Source: Branchipolynoe longqiensis (Eukaryota > Annelida > Polychaeta > Phyllodocida > Polynoidae). Taken from it: 64,000 nt of DNA. This document shows positions 1 through 9,736 of this stretch, piece by piece. The DNA lies in NCBI GenBank assembly GCA_030323885.1, contig CM059196.1, forward strand, positions 38,764,535 through 38,828,534, read 5' to 3'. Position numbers and translations under genes: made by a program. The first letter of the stretch is position 1. Every line of letters starts with the position of its first letter. Under the pieces are notes generated by a model, which was given only the letters and a program-made list of their open reading frames with translations, was not told the origin of the DNA and did no database searches.

Positions 1-2
1 GC

Positions 3-1100
3 AGACGAGCCTTCGACGCAAATGCCAGAGCCAGGGCAGGTCGCCTCACTAGTGACATGGGGATTACTGAAATTGAGGTCTCATTTGACAATGTATTCAC
101 GCATGGACTGTAGGATAGCCTGGGAACATCGCACTAAATTGCTCCTCTGTTCCCAGGCTACCCGGACCGAACACACAGAAGAATACTCCAGGTGTACTGC
201 GCCGGCTTGGCGAGCGGGACATGGAAAAACAAGGCCGCTCAGGTGAGGAAGTACATACAGTTCACATCCAGGCAACGCACTGACCCGCTGGCACCGACGC
301 AGTACAACATCCTCGCCTACATACTCCACTTAAAAGAGACACTCACCTCCCCGGGGGCGACCATGAATTACATCAGCGGAGCTCGGACCTGGGTCCTCAT
401 GTTCGGAGGCTCCCCGGCGCCGTTTGATACCTACCCGGTCTCACTGATGAAGAGGGGCGTGGCACGTCTGTCGAACCACACCCCCAGACTGGCCCCACCC
501 CTCACCCCACAGCAGGTCAGGGCACTGGCCCAATACCTGGCCGCAGCCGGGCCCACGGCTGCAGTGCTCCTGGCCGCGCTACTACTGGGGTACGCAATGC
601 TACTACGACAGGGCACCCTCCTCGCAACCACCTCCAGCGACGACCCACGCCACTACCTCAGGCGTGCAGACATCACCACAACACCAAGGGGGCTAACGGT
701 ACTGGTCCGAACCACAAAGACAAGGTGGAGAACGGACCAGGCATACTACATCAACATTCAGTGACTGCCGGGGTCCCCATGCTGCCCGGTCGCGGCGTGG
801 GACCACTACTTCGCGCACCGCCAGCCATACCCCAGTGAACCAGCCTTCCTCGTGGCCCCTGGAACCCCACTCCGGCCTGCGGTCCTGCTGGCCGCCCTCC
901 GCATGGGGCTGGCAGCGATCGGAGTGGGGGCGCCCTAGGACTACACGCTGCACAGCCTACGAAGGGGCGGGGCCCAAGCCTGTGCCGCGGCGGGCAGCAC
1001 GATCTCGGAGATTATGCAGCTCGGGTCATGGACCTCGGCAGCAGTATACCATTATGTTCCGAAGGGGCTCCTGGCGGTCGGCACCCGACCCCTCCAGTGA
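3..1100 (+). pseudogene. Tyrosine recombinase of a DIRS/Ngaro-type retroelement, 3' part, two in-frame stops
   Basis: One reading frame continues from the window edge to a TGA at 1098-1100. The main open stretch is 192-764. It carries an N-terminal helical core-binding region (around GLASGTWKNKAAQVRKYIQF) and a first catalytic Arg in YAMLLRQGTLL. After a TGA at 762-764 the same frame continues with VAAWDHYFAHRQPY. After a TAG at 936-938 it gives HSLRRGGAQACAAAG and GSWTSAAVYHYVPK, which fit the HxxR box and the Tyr nucleophile of tyrosine recombinases. Stops near 111 and 135 also interrupt the 5' part. Such recombinases integrate circular DNA intermediates of DIRS-like retroelements; the repeats downstream support that assignment. 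A Crypton-type DNA transposon is the alternative, since no RT or RNase H is in view. The stops imply an inactive copy unless they are assembly errors. Confidence 0.75.
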
Positions 1101-1106
1101 TTGGTT

Positions 1107-1676
1107 GACCCCCTTTGTCCTTCACTGATTAAAGACTACCACTATCACATAATGACTCCGCCTTCGTAAATTGTGCATGTTATCCGTAACATGTGTAATT
1201 TACGGGGCGGAGAACCAGACACCACGACACACTGGTGGTGCCACCTAACCGAGAGCCCCACCCATCCTGCCCTCCCCTGCCACCTAGCGGTTCTCCCCGA
1301 GCAACTCCACCATCACCTCCAGGGGCACCCGGCGTGACCCGACCCTCCCCCACCCACGCCAAAGCCATGTGACCACCCCCTCCCGGGTTCAAACCATCAC
1401 AACCGTTCCTCCAGCAGTCAACGGAACACTGATCCGAATTTCCCCTGCCCACCCACACCTTTGAAGAAGACTAACACCGGTAGGGTTGAGGGTTCGGGTC
1501 CCGCCCACCAGCTGACCTCTGACCCGGGACAATAACACAAACTCATAACATCGAGATTTGACCTAATGACGATCTGGTAACCTCTCTGAAGCACCACCTG
1601 ATATTGTACCGACCGCCTTTGTCCTTCACTGATTAAAGACTACCACTATCACATAATGACTCCGCCTTCGTAAATT
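1107..1676 (+). repeat. Split direct repeats of the DIRS/Ngaro-type element (B1 and B2)
   Basis: A 66-bp sequence at 1107-1172 recurs at 1611-1676 with one visible mismatch, exactly 504 bp apart, starting 7 bp after the recombinase stop. Ngaro and PAT-like elements have the order A1-ORFs-B1-A2-B2. On that model 1107-1172 is B1, 1173-1610 is A2 and 1611-1676 is B2, with A1 lying left of the window. The repeat layout is seen directly; the element class is inferred from it plus the recombinase. Confidence 0.7.
1165..1204. other. Palindrome at the B1/A2 junction
   Basis: CGTAAATTGTGCATGTTA, then TCCG, then TAACATGTGTAATTTACG form an 18-bp stem with two mismatches and a 4-nt loop. It sits exactly where B1 passes into the putative A2. 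Such a junction would mirror the circle junction recognised by the recombinase; that role is inference. Confidence 0.6.
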
Positions 1677-1788
1677 ATACAAACGTAAGAACTCATATAA
1701 GTTTCTCTCTCCACATTATATATTTACAAGTTACAACAAATATCCATGCCTCAACGCTCAGAATAAATGTTTAGCAAAAGACATAATT

Positions 1789-1882
1789 ATGAATATATAT
1801 ACATATATATGTATATTTATATACATATATGTATATATATGTATTTACACATATACATGTATATATATATATATATATATAT
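1789..1882. repeat. AT-rich (ATATGT)n/(AT)n microsatellite
   Basis: Alternating TA with interspersed ATGTAT, directly upstream of a minus-strand SINE. The Tyr/Ile-rich frame through it is a by-product of the repeat. Confidence 0.9.
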
Positions 1883-1904
1883 TTGCACAAATACTGCTTT
1901 CGTT

Positions 1905-2237
1905 TGTTGAGTTTTTACTTCCTGGCAACATCCAAGGTCATATCATATCAGGATGGATAGTAACTTGTGACCTGTACACCCATGGTTGTTTTTAGTGCTG
2001 CCCCACTGTGGGATCAGACCGCTGGCAATATGATCCGATTTTCGACTCAGTCACACTGTCCTGTTACTGAGAAAACAAGTACTTTCCCTATCCCATTAAT
2101 ACCGAGTGCCATGCTAGGAAACAACAGCTAGCTATCAAGTTTATAAGTCATTGATTTTACTCGGCCAGAGTTCGAACCCACGACTTCCAGCACCGGAAAC
2201 CGGCCAGCTATCTTACCGATTAGGCCATCCTGTCTGG
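1905..2237 (-). mobile_element. SINE-A copy (tRNA-derived)
   Basis: SINE-A is the commonest retroposon here (about 335 bp). It has a tRNA-like head with GTGGCCGAATCGGTAGAG (A-box-like) and GAGTTCGATTCC (B box), a body with GATACTTGTCGCTTCC and GTGGGGCAGCACTATAAAGT, and an AAACAACAACAAAC-type tail. This copy is reversed: the tail is at 1905, and the head with a recognisable B box (TTCGAACCCACGAC in reverse) is near 2170-2237. Confidence 0.85.
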
Positions 2238-2398
2238 TTATGTTGCCGCTTTCGTTGTCAAAGACCTTTCAGAGAGCAAACACCTGAAAGTAAAACTGCA
2301 GTTCATTCTAAATGACTTCCAGGTGAAATTAAAAGCAAAGTTACAGCTACCATAATTAAAGTTGGTCTGTCCTCAGATGTCCGCGCAGCTAACTGTCA

Positions 2399-2490
2399 AC
2401 ATCCTGCTGTCCTGCTGTCCTGCTGCCTTACTGTCCTGCTGTCCTGCTATCCTACTATCCTACTGTCCTACTATCCTACTGTCCAACAGT
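2399..2490. repeat. 8-bp microsatellite (ACTRTCCT)n
   Basis: About eleven imperfect octamers alternating TGTCCTGC, TATCCTAC and TGTCCTAC. Confidence 0.85.
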
Positions 2491-2615
2491 CCTACAGGGG
2501 GCGTGGTGCATTATCTGCTCCTATCACTTGCCCTCATGCCTCATGGCTGGAGTTGTGTCTTATCCAGAAATAAACTTTCCCACACAATCGTGAGCGCGTT
2601 CAGACAGGGAGTGTG

Positions 2616-2646
2616 TGTGTGGGGGGGGGGGGGGATATATATATAG

Positions 2647-2703
<57 letters not shown>

Positions 2704-2705
2704 TA
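2616..2705. repeat. G-run followed by (AT)n
   Basis: A run of G then about 60 bp of alternating AT; low complexity. Confidence 0.9.
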
Positions 2706-3080
2706 CAAATTGAGGCACTGACTCCTAAATCTACTCTCCTCTACATGAGACCTTTACATAAGGTCGAGCTTAGGTCGCTCCCCTCCCCCTCCCTCTCCAC
2801 TCACCTTATACCATGGCACTCCCCAGTTTTCTCGGTCACTTAAAGAGACTTATTTATTCTCCTCCCACTCTTAAGAAAATGATCCACATTGACTTCCCTT
2901 TATAATTCACAAGTTTTCTTTTTTCTTCTTTTTGTTCTGCTGCCATAGCAAATATTCTCGTTTTTAATTTTTTGCTTCGAATATTATTATTGATATTATT
3001 ATTATTGCGATGGACCAGTTTATGGTGTGCTTCAGGAACAATGAATAACACCATAGATGCTTCAAGCCTTGGGGGAGGGG

Positions 3081-3440
3081 GACCAGACAGAATGGCCGAA
3101 TGAGTCTCGTGTGTTGGGAGATCAGGGGATCCGAAACCCATGGGTTTGTGGGTTCGAACCCTGGTGGAATCAAACTGGTCCATGAATGTGGCGTGGGTTC
3201 GAACCCCACATCTGACACCATGTAAAGGATCGACTGAACGCCACGACGTCTGTGTATCAAGTCCTTTATTTACGACCTCCACCCGTGCGCTGGTTCCGGT
3301 CCGGGGTCCCGTACCCGCCGGTAACAAGCAGTATACGCCTACCTTACAAAACCAAAGACTTAAAAATTGATACTTGTCGCTTCCTAGTCAGGCGCTCGGG
3401 ATTATTAGGATAGGGCAAGGACTGGTTGGCTCACAGAGGG
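3081..3440 (+). mobile_element. SINE-A copy split by another fragment
   Basis: The tRNA-like head (AGAATGGCCGAATGAG and GGGTTCGAACCC) lies at 3081-3175. The matching body (GATACTTGTCGCTTCCTAGT) resumes at about 3345-3440. The intervening 170 bp is not SINE sequence; see the LTR-like fragment at 3187-3345. Confidence 0.65.
3187..3345 (-). mobile_element. LTR-like fragment with primer-binding-site-like junction
   Basis: On the minus strand the segment contains AATAAAGGACTTG (polyadenylation signal) and then TTTACATGGTGTCAGATGTG, which resembles the end of a retroelement LTR followed by a tRNA primer-binding site (TGGTGTCAG). It is embedded within a SINE-A. No coding region accompanies it, so this is a weak call. 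Confidence 0.35.
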
Positions 3441-3780
3441 GACAAACTATATTAAATTTAAAGGCGGATAGGATGTTGTAGAGAAAATCATATATTACCT
3501 TACTCATGACAGAATTCTGGAAAGATAATCTATTGGGCCAACGATTGGACTATCACATTCTATGCTTACCAATATTCTAAGCCCTTATGTGTTGTTAGGG
3601 TCATAGCGACTTTTTAGCTCATACAACCAAGGGAATGGATGGTGAACCCCAATTATTGCTCTTATATTACCACTTTAAGGGTTATTTCTAGGGCTACCTT
3701 AACCTGCTGGACACTGGCAGCTATGATTCTGAATGGTTTTTATATTAAAAGATTTAATGACATATCACAAGAGGTGATCA
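3441..3780. other. No gene recognised
   Basis: AT-rich DNA without long frames, splice-flanked coding signal or a recognised repeat. Confidence 0.6.
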
Positions 3781-3789
3781 TCTGCTAGG

Positions 3790-4330
3790 TCATCATCATC
3801 ATCATGCTGTTGGTCCTGATGCGACAAAGAGTGCTTTCATTACTTGACTGTCGCTCTCCATTTAGCTCTCTGCTGTGAGAGTGATATGTTCTTCTTCTTC
3901 TTAGCTGCTTTTCCACTGTCGACGGAAGATGAGATCGAGCAGTGCGGTCCTTGGTAACCCGGGTGATGACCGAGCCGGTACGGTGTTTTGTGCAGTTGTA
4001 CATTTCTTGACTGCTGCCTGCAAAAGTGTTAAAGTGCTGCTGGCTTTTGCAAGTTACCAGCGGCACTCTCTCGGGGAGCAAATAGAGGTATCACACTGGC
4101 AAGAACATGTCCAGACAGGCGCAAAACTATTTGTCCCTGCAGTGGCTGGTCGGGAGATGTTAGGAGTTCCATACATCAACCGCCCTTGATGCTGCCACAG
4201 TGACATGGTTTTCTGTTCAGGCTTTGCTCCCTTAGCCTTCGGTTCTGTCAAGAACATGTACCACAAGGCAGTGGTTTATAACTCTGCAGGGCAGGGGCAT
4301 CAAATTCCCTGAGGTATTGCAATACCTACC
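3790..4330 (-). mobile_element. Composite retroposon ending in an RTE-type 3' tail
   Basis: On the minus strand it ends in (ATG)n preceded by a ~80-nt stretch (AGAGCTAAATGGAGAGCGAC) that is also the 3' end of the RTE-like element at 10887-11502. The rest of the body (for example CAGTGGCTGGTCGGGAGATG on plus) recurs at 11514-11845, 42412-42853 and 47030-47215. The short frames in it are conserved only because the repeat is; no known domain is seen. Confidence 0.65.
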
Positions 4331-4985
4331 TGCACACCCTCTGCTAGGTATATGGGTATGAACCATAATTTGCTTTTGAGGAATACTCCTTGAAAGGATA
4401 CTACTAGCTTTGCTAAGCACTACAATAAGACAGAAGATCCTACTATTCTTCAAAGAGTTCTTTTGGATACCTTTAGCAATGTGCTATGAACCTGGCTAGT
4501 ACATTAACTGGAACTTTTCCATCTGGAAATCGATGGGAATTTGGCTCAAATATGGTTGGACAGAGGAATGAATAGTCATAAGGAAAAGAAGAAATGGAAA
4601 GAAATGTACTTATACTTATTAATAATTGAGATTGATAGAGATTTAGGGTGGAATAATGAACTAATTTAGCTACAAAGTCTCTCCCATGCTCGCTGGTTCC
4701 TGGTATTCATAAGATGAGGCAAGAATATGCAGTAATGCTAGAGTTACGCAGAAAGTTGAAGTATTACTAAGATTCTTCCAAATCTTGCAGATGCCAAAAC
4801 CAGTGATCAGGGGCCCTACCCTCCCACTACCTTGAAAAATTACTGATCACTGGGTTGGTTCTTGCCTTATATACCTTGTTAGGTAAAATTGGTGTGGAGG
4901 TGGGGTTTTGAAATTTATTAGTGGAAATTAGTTCATTATTCCTAATTATACTATGAAGAATTGTCTCATATGTCTCATATATAGA
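4331..4985. other. No gene recognised
   Basis: AT-rich intergenic DNA; no coding signal or repeat boundary I could define. Confidence 0.55.
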
Positions 4986-5160
4986 CACATATTGGACTGG
5001 GGTCATGGTGCTGGCGGCCTGCTATCCCAGTGGGGCAGCACTATAAAGTCGCCATCAGTGTGCACTGTCACAAGTCGGTACCAGTCCTGATATGACCCTA
5101 GATGGTAATATGACCCTAGATGTTGCTAGGATGTAAAACAACAACAAACAAACCTTGCGG
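4986..5160 (+). mobile_element. SINE-A copy, 3' part
   Basis: Contains GTGGGGCAGCACTATAAAGT, the AAGTCGGTACC segment and the AAAACAACAACAAACAAAC tail. A small internal duplication repeats ATATGACCCTAGATG. The tRNA head is missing. Confidence 0.8.
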
Positions 5161-5332
5161 GGAGGGCCGTCCCCAGTTTATTTCACCTAGGTCAGAATAG
5201 AAGTGACTTTTGGCTACCCAGCAGAGTCCCACGTAACATCCGGTGGGTGGTGGGTGTTAGCAATGGGTGGATTGTTCCACCATAAGGAATGCCCCTCCAA
5301 GTGTGCTCCCACCTGCGGTCCTTCTCACTGGC

Positions 5333-5690
5333 GAGGGAGCGGGACGAAGCTCAGGCAGTTGTGTCCATCTGTGAAGGTGTCGGTCATCCAATCTATTCTT
5401 CTCGTGGACCCATTTGCAGTTTGGGCTATTTTCTGTTCCGACCAGTGGTCCAGAACTGGTTCATCAAAGGCTGTGGCATGTGCTGTCCTGTCTGTGGGAA
5501 AGTGCATATAAAATGCCCTTGCTGCTTATCGAGAAGAGTAGCCTCTATGGTGGCAGCAGGTTTCCTCCAAAGAAATGTGTCAGAATGACCAGATGTTTGA
5601 TGTTCAATAGCCGATGATAAAATCAATGTGCTCTACATGCGTCCTTAAATTAAATAAACTTATTTTATTTTCTTGTCTCACTGGGATGGG
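5333..5690 (+). mobile_element. Mollusc-type SINE with conserved central domain
   Basis: The stretch CTGTCTGTGGGAAAGTGCAT, then TGCCCTTGCTGCTTATCGAG, AGGTTTCCTCCAAAGAAATG and CAATAGCCGATGATAAAATC closely resembles, from memory, a SINE abundant in mollusc genomes whose tail runs AATCAATGTGCTC...TTAAATAAA. The 5' head (GCGGGACGAAGCTCAGGCAG) fits the degenerate tRNA-like start of that family. Open frames across it are shadows. Recognition is from memory, not from a search. Confidence 0.6.
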
Positions 5691-6036
5691 GTACGGGGTG
5701 TGGGGTGTAGGGCACAGGGCGCAGGGGTGGGGTGTGAGGTGTGGGGTACGGTGTGTGGGGTGTGGGGTGTAGGGTGCAGGGTGTGGGGTGTAGGGCGCAG
5801 GGGTGGAGTACAGGGTGTGTGGTGTAAGGTGCAGGACGAAGGGTGGGGTGTGAGGTGTGGGTACGGTGTGTGGGGTGTAGGGTGCGGGGTGCGGGGGTAA
5901 GTGGTGCAGGGTGCGGGGGTGCAGGGTGTGGGGTGCGGGATGTGGGGTGTGGGGTACTGGGTGCAGGGTACATGGTGCAAGGTGCAGGATACAGGGTGCA
6001 GGGTGTAGTGTGCAAGGTGCGGGGTGCACGGTGTAA
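5690..6036. repeat. GGTGYRG-type minisatellite, left half
   Basis: Degenerate 7-bp units such as GGGTGCAGGGTGTGGGGTGT. The same array resumes at 7040, so the two blocks were one before the transposon at 6038-7036 inserted. The His/Pro/Thr/Cys-rich frames on the minus strand are repeat translations, not proteins. Confidence 0.9.
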
Positions 6037-6037
6037 T

Positions 6038-7036
6038 GGGGCAGTCACACTATGGCGTGTTTTTCGGCGTGCCGCCAATGCGCTAAATTTATTCAACGCG
6101 TCGAGAAATGCCAACCTTTTCGGCGTGTTTTGAGAAAACTCGACGGAGCACAGAGTGTTGGCAGTGTGTTGCTGGCGTGTTATTGGCGCACCGCCAACGT
6201 GTTGCGCGGGTGGAAAACAAAAAAAAACAATTTCAAACAAACGGTGCCGGGTTCCCACGCTTGATTAGGGTGTTATCGACGTGTTATCGGCATGTTATCC
6301 GTGTGTCGCCAGCACGTTAAACGACGTTGGAGAGTTGGAAGCATGTCAACGTGTCATGGACGTGTTACGGGCGGGTTGCCGGCGCGTTCTCAGCGCGTTG
6401 AATGCGTGGGAAAAGCTGTAGTGGCCAAAGAAGGATATCTAGAGCATTATATACTCAAAGCCAAGACGCTGACAACACGTCTGCAGAACGCTGGTGCACC
6501 GCCACCAACACGCCACCAACACATTCACATGCGCCAGCAACACATCCAGACACGCCAGCAAGATGTCCATACGCGCCAGCAGCACGTTGAACCCGTCGAG
6601 AAGCGCTGGAGCAACGCCAATTCCCCGCCCCAAACCCATTGATGGAACGTTAATGACGCATTGACGGGCCCATCGCAGATGGGGGAAAATTCCACGATGT
6701 TGATCAATGTTTCTCAATGCGCTACGAGCGGGCCGGCTATGCACTGGTAACGCGTGTCGACGTCCTGCAAACGCGCCCATAATGCACTACGCAACCCGTC
6801 GGTGCGTGTCGGCGAGCGTCGAAAGTTTTGTGCTTGCACAAAACTTGCGATGCTGGCCGACGCGTGCCGACGTGTTGCTTCACACTCAATGTGTACCGAC
6901 GTGTACCGACGCGCCGGTAACACATTTGTAACGCGCCGGTAACGCGTCCCGACGCGTCCCGAAATTTCACCCAGAAACCCAACACGTTGGCACGCGTTGT
7001 CCAACGTTGGTCCAACACGTCGTAGTGTGACTGCCC
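6038..7036. mobile_element. Non-autonomous DNA transposon, TCACACTA-terminus family
   Basis: Left end GGGGCAGTCACACTATGGCG matches the reversed right end GGGCAGTCACACTACGACGT. The interior is about 1 kb of degenerate CGTGTTGGC-like repeats in one sense on the left half and mostly the opposite sense on the right half, with high CpG content unlike its surroundings. No transposase is present. It sits inside the minisatellite. Related ends occur at 45407-46149 and near 48008. Confidence 0.75.
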
Positions 7037-7039
7037 AAA

Positions 7040-7355
7040 GTGTGGTGTGCAGGGTGCAGGGTGTAGGGTGCAGGGTGCAGGGTGTAAGGTGAAGCGTGCA
7101 GGGTGTGGGATGCAGGGTGTAGAGTCCAGGGTTCAGGGGGCAAGGTGCAGGATGTAGTGTGCAGGGTGAAGGGTGCAAGGTGCAGGGTGTAGTGTACATG
7201 GTGTAGGGTGCAAGGTGCAGTATGTGGGGTGCAGGGTGTAAAGTGCAGAGTGCAGGGTGCAGGGTGCTGGCTGCAATGTACATGGTGCAGAGTGCAGGGT
7301 GTAGTGTTCAGGATGCATGATGTAGTGTGTAGAGTGCGGGGTGCAAGGTGAGTGC
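7040..7355. repeat. GGTGYRG-type minisatellite, right half
   Basis: Same degenerate heptamer array as 5690-6036 (GGGTGCAGGGTGTAGGGTGC), interrupted by the inserted TIR element. Confidence 0.9.
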
Positions 7356-7504
7356 CACCTATCAGGTCAAATCAATTCAAACACAATACTGTATTTGGCG
7401 TGCATACCTACATCTTCCTATGCCCCTCTTTATTCAACACTCAACAATGACAAAATCAAACAAACAACAATCTGTGCTCACGACTGCGCACCTCTACAGC
7501 CATT

Positions 7505-7745
7505 AGATGGTTGGTTGTTGGAGTTTTGCGTCCTGGCAACATCTAAGGTGTTATCCGGACGGGCACTTACTTGTGACAGTACACACTGATGGTTACTTTA
7601 TAGTGCTGCTCCACTGTGATACCAGCCCACCAGCACCTTGACCTAAAATCCCACTCAATCACATTATCCTGACACTGAGCCAACCAGTCCTTGCCCTATT
7701 CTAATAATGCCTTGCTAGGAAGGAAACCCCATGATCTACAAAAAC
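7505..7745 (-). mobile_element. SINE-A copy, partial
   Basis: Reversed SINE-A body (GTTGGAGTTTTGCGTCCTGG through TTGCCCTATTCTAATAATGC). The tRNA head beyond about 7745 is lost. Confidence 0.8.
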
Positions 7746-8115
7746 AGGAAAAGTATTCTTTTCATGATTAAGGCCTGAGAGGCATGAGTGAGGCGGTGAT
7801 GTCTCTGCTAGAAGCCAGATTGTTTGTACGGTGGACACCGACTGAAATCTTCTCACTTTTGCGTGTTTAAATTGGTTTTATTTGCACAGCCTTTTGCTTA
7901 TTTGCTATGACTCGCGCTCTCTTGACATACATGCTGGTTGTACCAACGGCTCTTGTTCATTTCGGATGGAAAAGCACAAATCTCTTTTTTTTTAAATCGC
8001 CAAAACAAATATGGTTGTCAACCCTTATTGTATGTACAACGCTAAATAAAATTTAGTGTGCCACTATATGTATATATATGGATATATATACATATATATA
8101 TCATGCAATATGTGA
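7746..8115. other. No gene recognised
   Basis: AT-rich DNA ending in a short (ATAT) run at 8070-8102. Confidence 0.55.
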
Positions 8116-8117
8116 CT

Positions 8118-8290
8118 GGGAAGAGTGGCCAAATCGTTAACAGCACTGGCTGGCTGGTTTGCTATCCAGGTAGTTGTGGGTTCAAACCCCAACAGAGTCA
8201 AACCAATTACTTAAACAATTGATACTTGTTGCTAACTAGCCCGACACTCAGCATTAGGGACATGACTGTGTGGGATAGCAGGTGACCAGT
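8118..8290 (+). mobile_element. SINE-A copy, 5' part, diverged
   Basis: Head AGAGTGGCCAAATCG and B-box-like GGGTTCAAACCCC, then GATACTTGTTGCTAACTAGC. The 3' half is missing. Confidence 0.7.
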
Positions 8291-9410
8291 GAGCTGGCCT
8301 TCCAGTGGTCTTCCAGTAGGGTATATATGTAGTTATACCCTTCAAGAACCTTCTTGCAGGGTGGAAGGAGGTTCCATATTCCTGGTCGAGTCAAACAACA
8401 TTTTGGTAAATTTCTATTCAGCCTTACTTCATTGTGAATCAATGTATAATGACTAGAAGAAGTCATCTATTAAGATAAATTGAGCCTCTTCTCAAAGGTA
8501 TCTCATGTCATTGGCAATAGAAAACAACACGATAGTTCTTGAAATATGGCCAATGAAGAGGCATAATATATTACTTAGTAATGCATTGAAACTATGCAGT
8601 CTGAAGAAAGCATTACATTTTCAAGAACAAAGCATTCAGCAAGATTTGTTCCTACATATCAAAGTTAGACACCGCTTAAAGAAGCTGTGTTTCTCTTTGC
8701 AAATGGGTATTTATTGTTTAATACTGCTTGATAAGGAAATAGATGCGGTTTGAAAAGTAGTCCATGTAAAGGAATCGAGCATTGCGCTTGATAAATCATT
8801 TGGAACTATGGTCAGTTATGAGAGTGGTCACTGTAGTTACGGTAAAGAAACATAGTTGATTGTTGCCTGATGATTTGTCAGAAACTACTTCTCCGATTAA
8901 ACCCCCTTCCAGTCGCAGTCGATCAATCCATTAATGGGCAGTACTTAATTGTACTCTTTTGAGAACTACTTTCTTGAGGCGAAGAGAATGACCTGGCTCC
9001 AGAGAAAGAAAGAAATCTATAATTTGACTGCCCCATGCTAATGCACACACTAAAAACTTGCTACAAGCTGGATAGATTGCAACCACTTCGTTAGCTAAAT
9101 GTGGATTATACATAAACCCAGACTCTACTGATGAACTACAAAATTAGCTTAAACACCACATACATTAAATGCATATATACTAAATGCAGGGTGTGTGGTG
9201 CAGGTACTTTTGCAGGTAGAATGTAATAATAATATCCTAATATCGTTAAATTGTTCTTGTAATTAAATAGTGTTAAAGGCCAAAGCTAAGCATGGCCAGA
9301 AGACCAAGACTATTCAGATGAATACAAAATGTTACCAACAACAAATCAAAAAAACATTGTCTTATTCGAGTGATTGGCAACAATTTTCACCGAGAAAAAT
9401 GCATTAAGAC
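8291..9410. other. MMP 3' flank; dispersed homology to 27.1-27.7 kb
   Basis: No gene was found. Stretches at about 9090-9410 (ATAAACCCAGACTCTACTG, AAATTGTTCTTGTAATTAAA, CAGATGAATACAAAATG) are diverged matches to 27130-27730. This lies immediately downstream of the MMP stop codon and may include its 3' UTR. Confidence 0.5.
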
Positions 9411-9416
9411 TGACAT

Positions 9417-9736
9417 CTACTGCAAGTCCTGGGAGGAATCGCCAACCATGTCGAACACGGCGCGACGCTGAGACTGGTCCCTGACGCCCGCCGGGCACCA
9501 GAACAGGAAGTAGGCCGTGTCCCGCCCGCCAGACATCCGGCGGTTCACGCGGTCCCAGCGGAAGAAGCTCTGGCCTGAGAAGAAGTAGTTCTGGTCGCGG
9601 TGCAGCAGCGCGTCATCGATGGTGCTGGCCGGGTCGGTGCCGACGTGCGAGAAGATCGGGTGGTGCGCCCAGGGCCGCGGGTAGGAGCGCGACGCCAGCC
9701 GCTTCTTCTCGCCCTTGTGCCGCCAGTAGTGCGCCC
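9417..9736 (-). CDS. MMP terminal exon: hemopexin blade 4 and stop
   Basis: 320 bp including TAG at 9417-9419. Acceptor TTGCTGCCACCAG, entering in phase 1. Encodes [40 protein letters not shown] and YFLFWCP, whose Cys is the expected partner of the Cys opening blade 1. It ends with a polar tail and no transmembrane or GPI signal. Confidence 0.94.

Noticed and set aside
5604..6258. Long minus-strand frames rich in His, Pro, Thr and Cys (up to 197 codons)
   Set aside because: They are translations of the GGTGYRG minisatellite in several frames at once; no start context, splice sites or domain.
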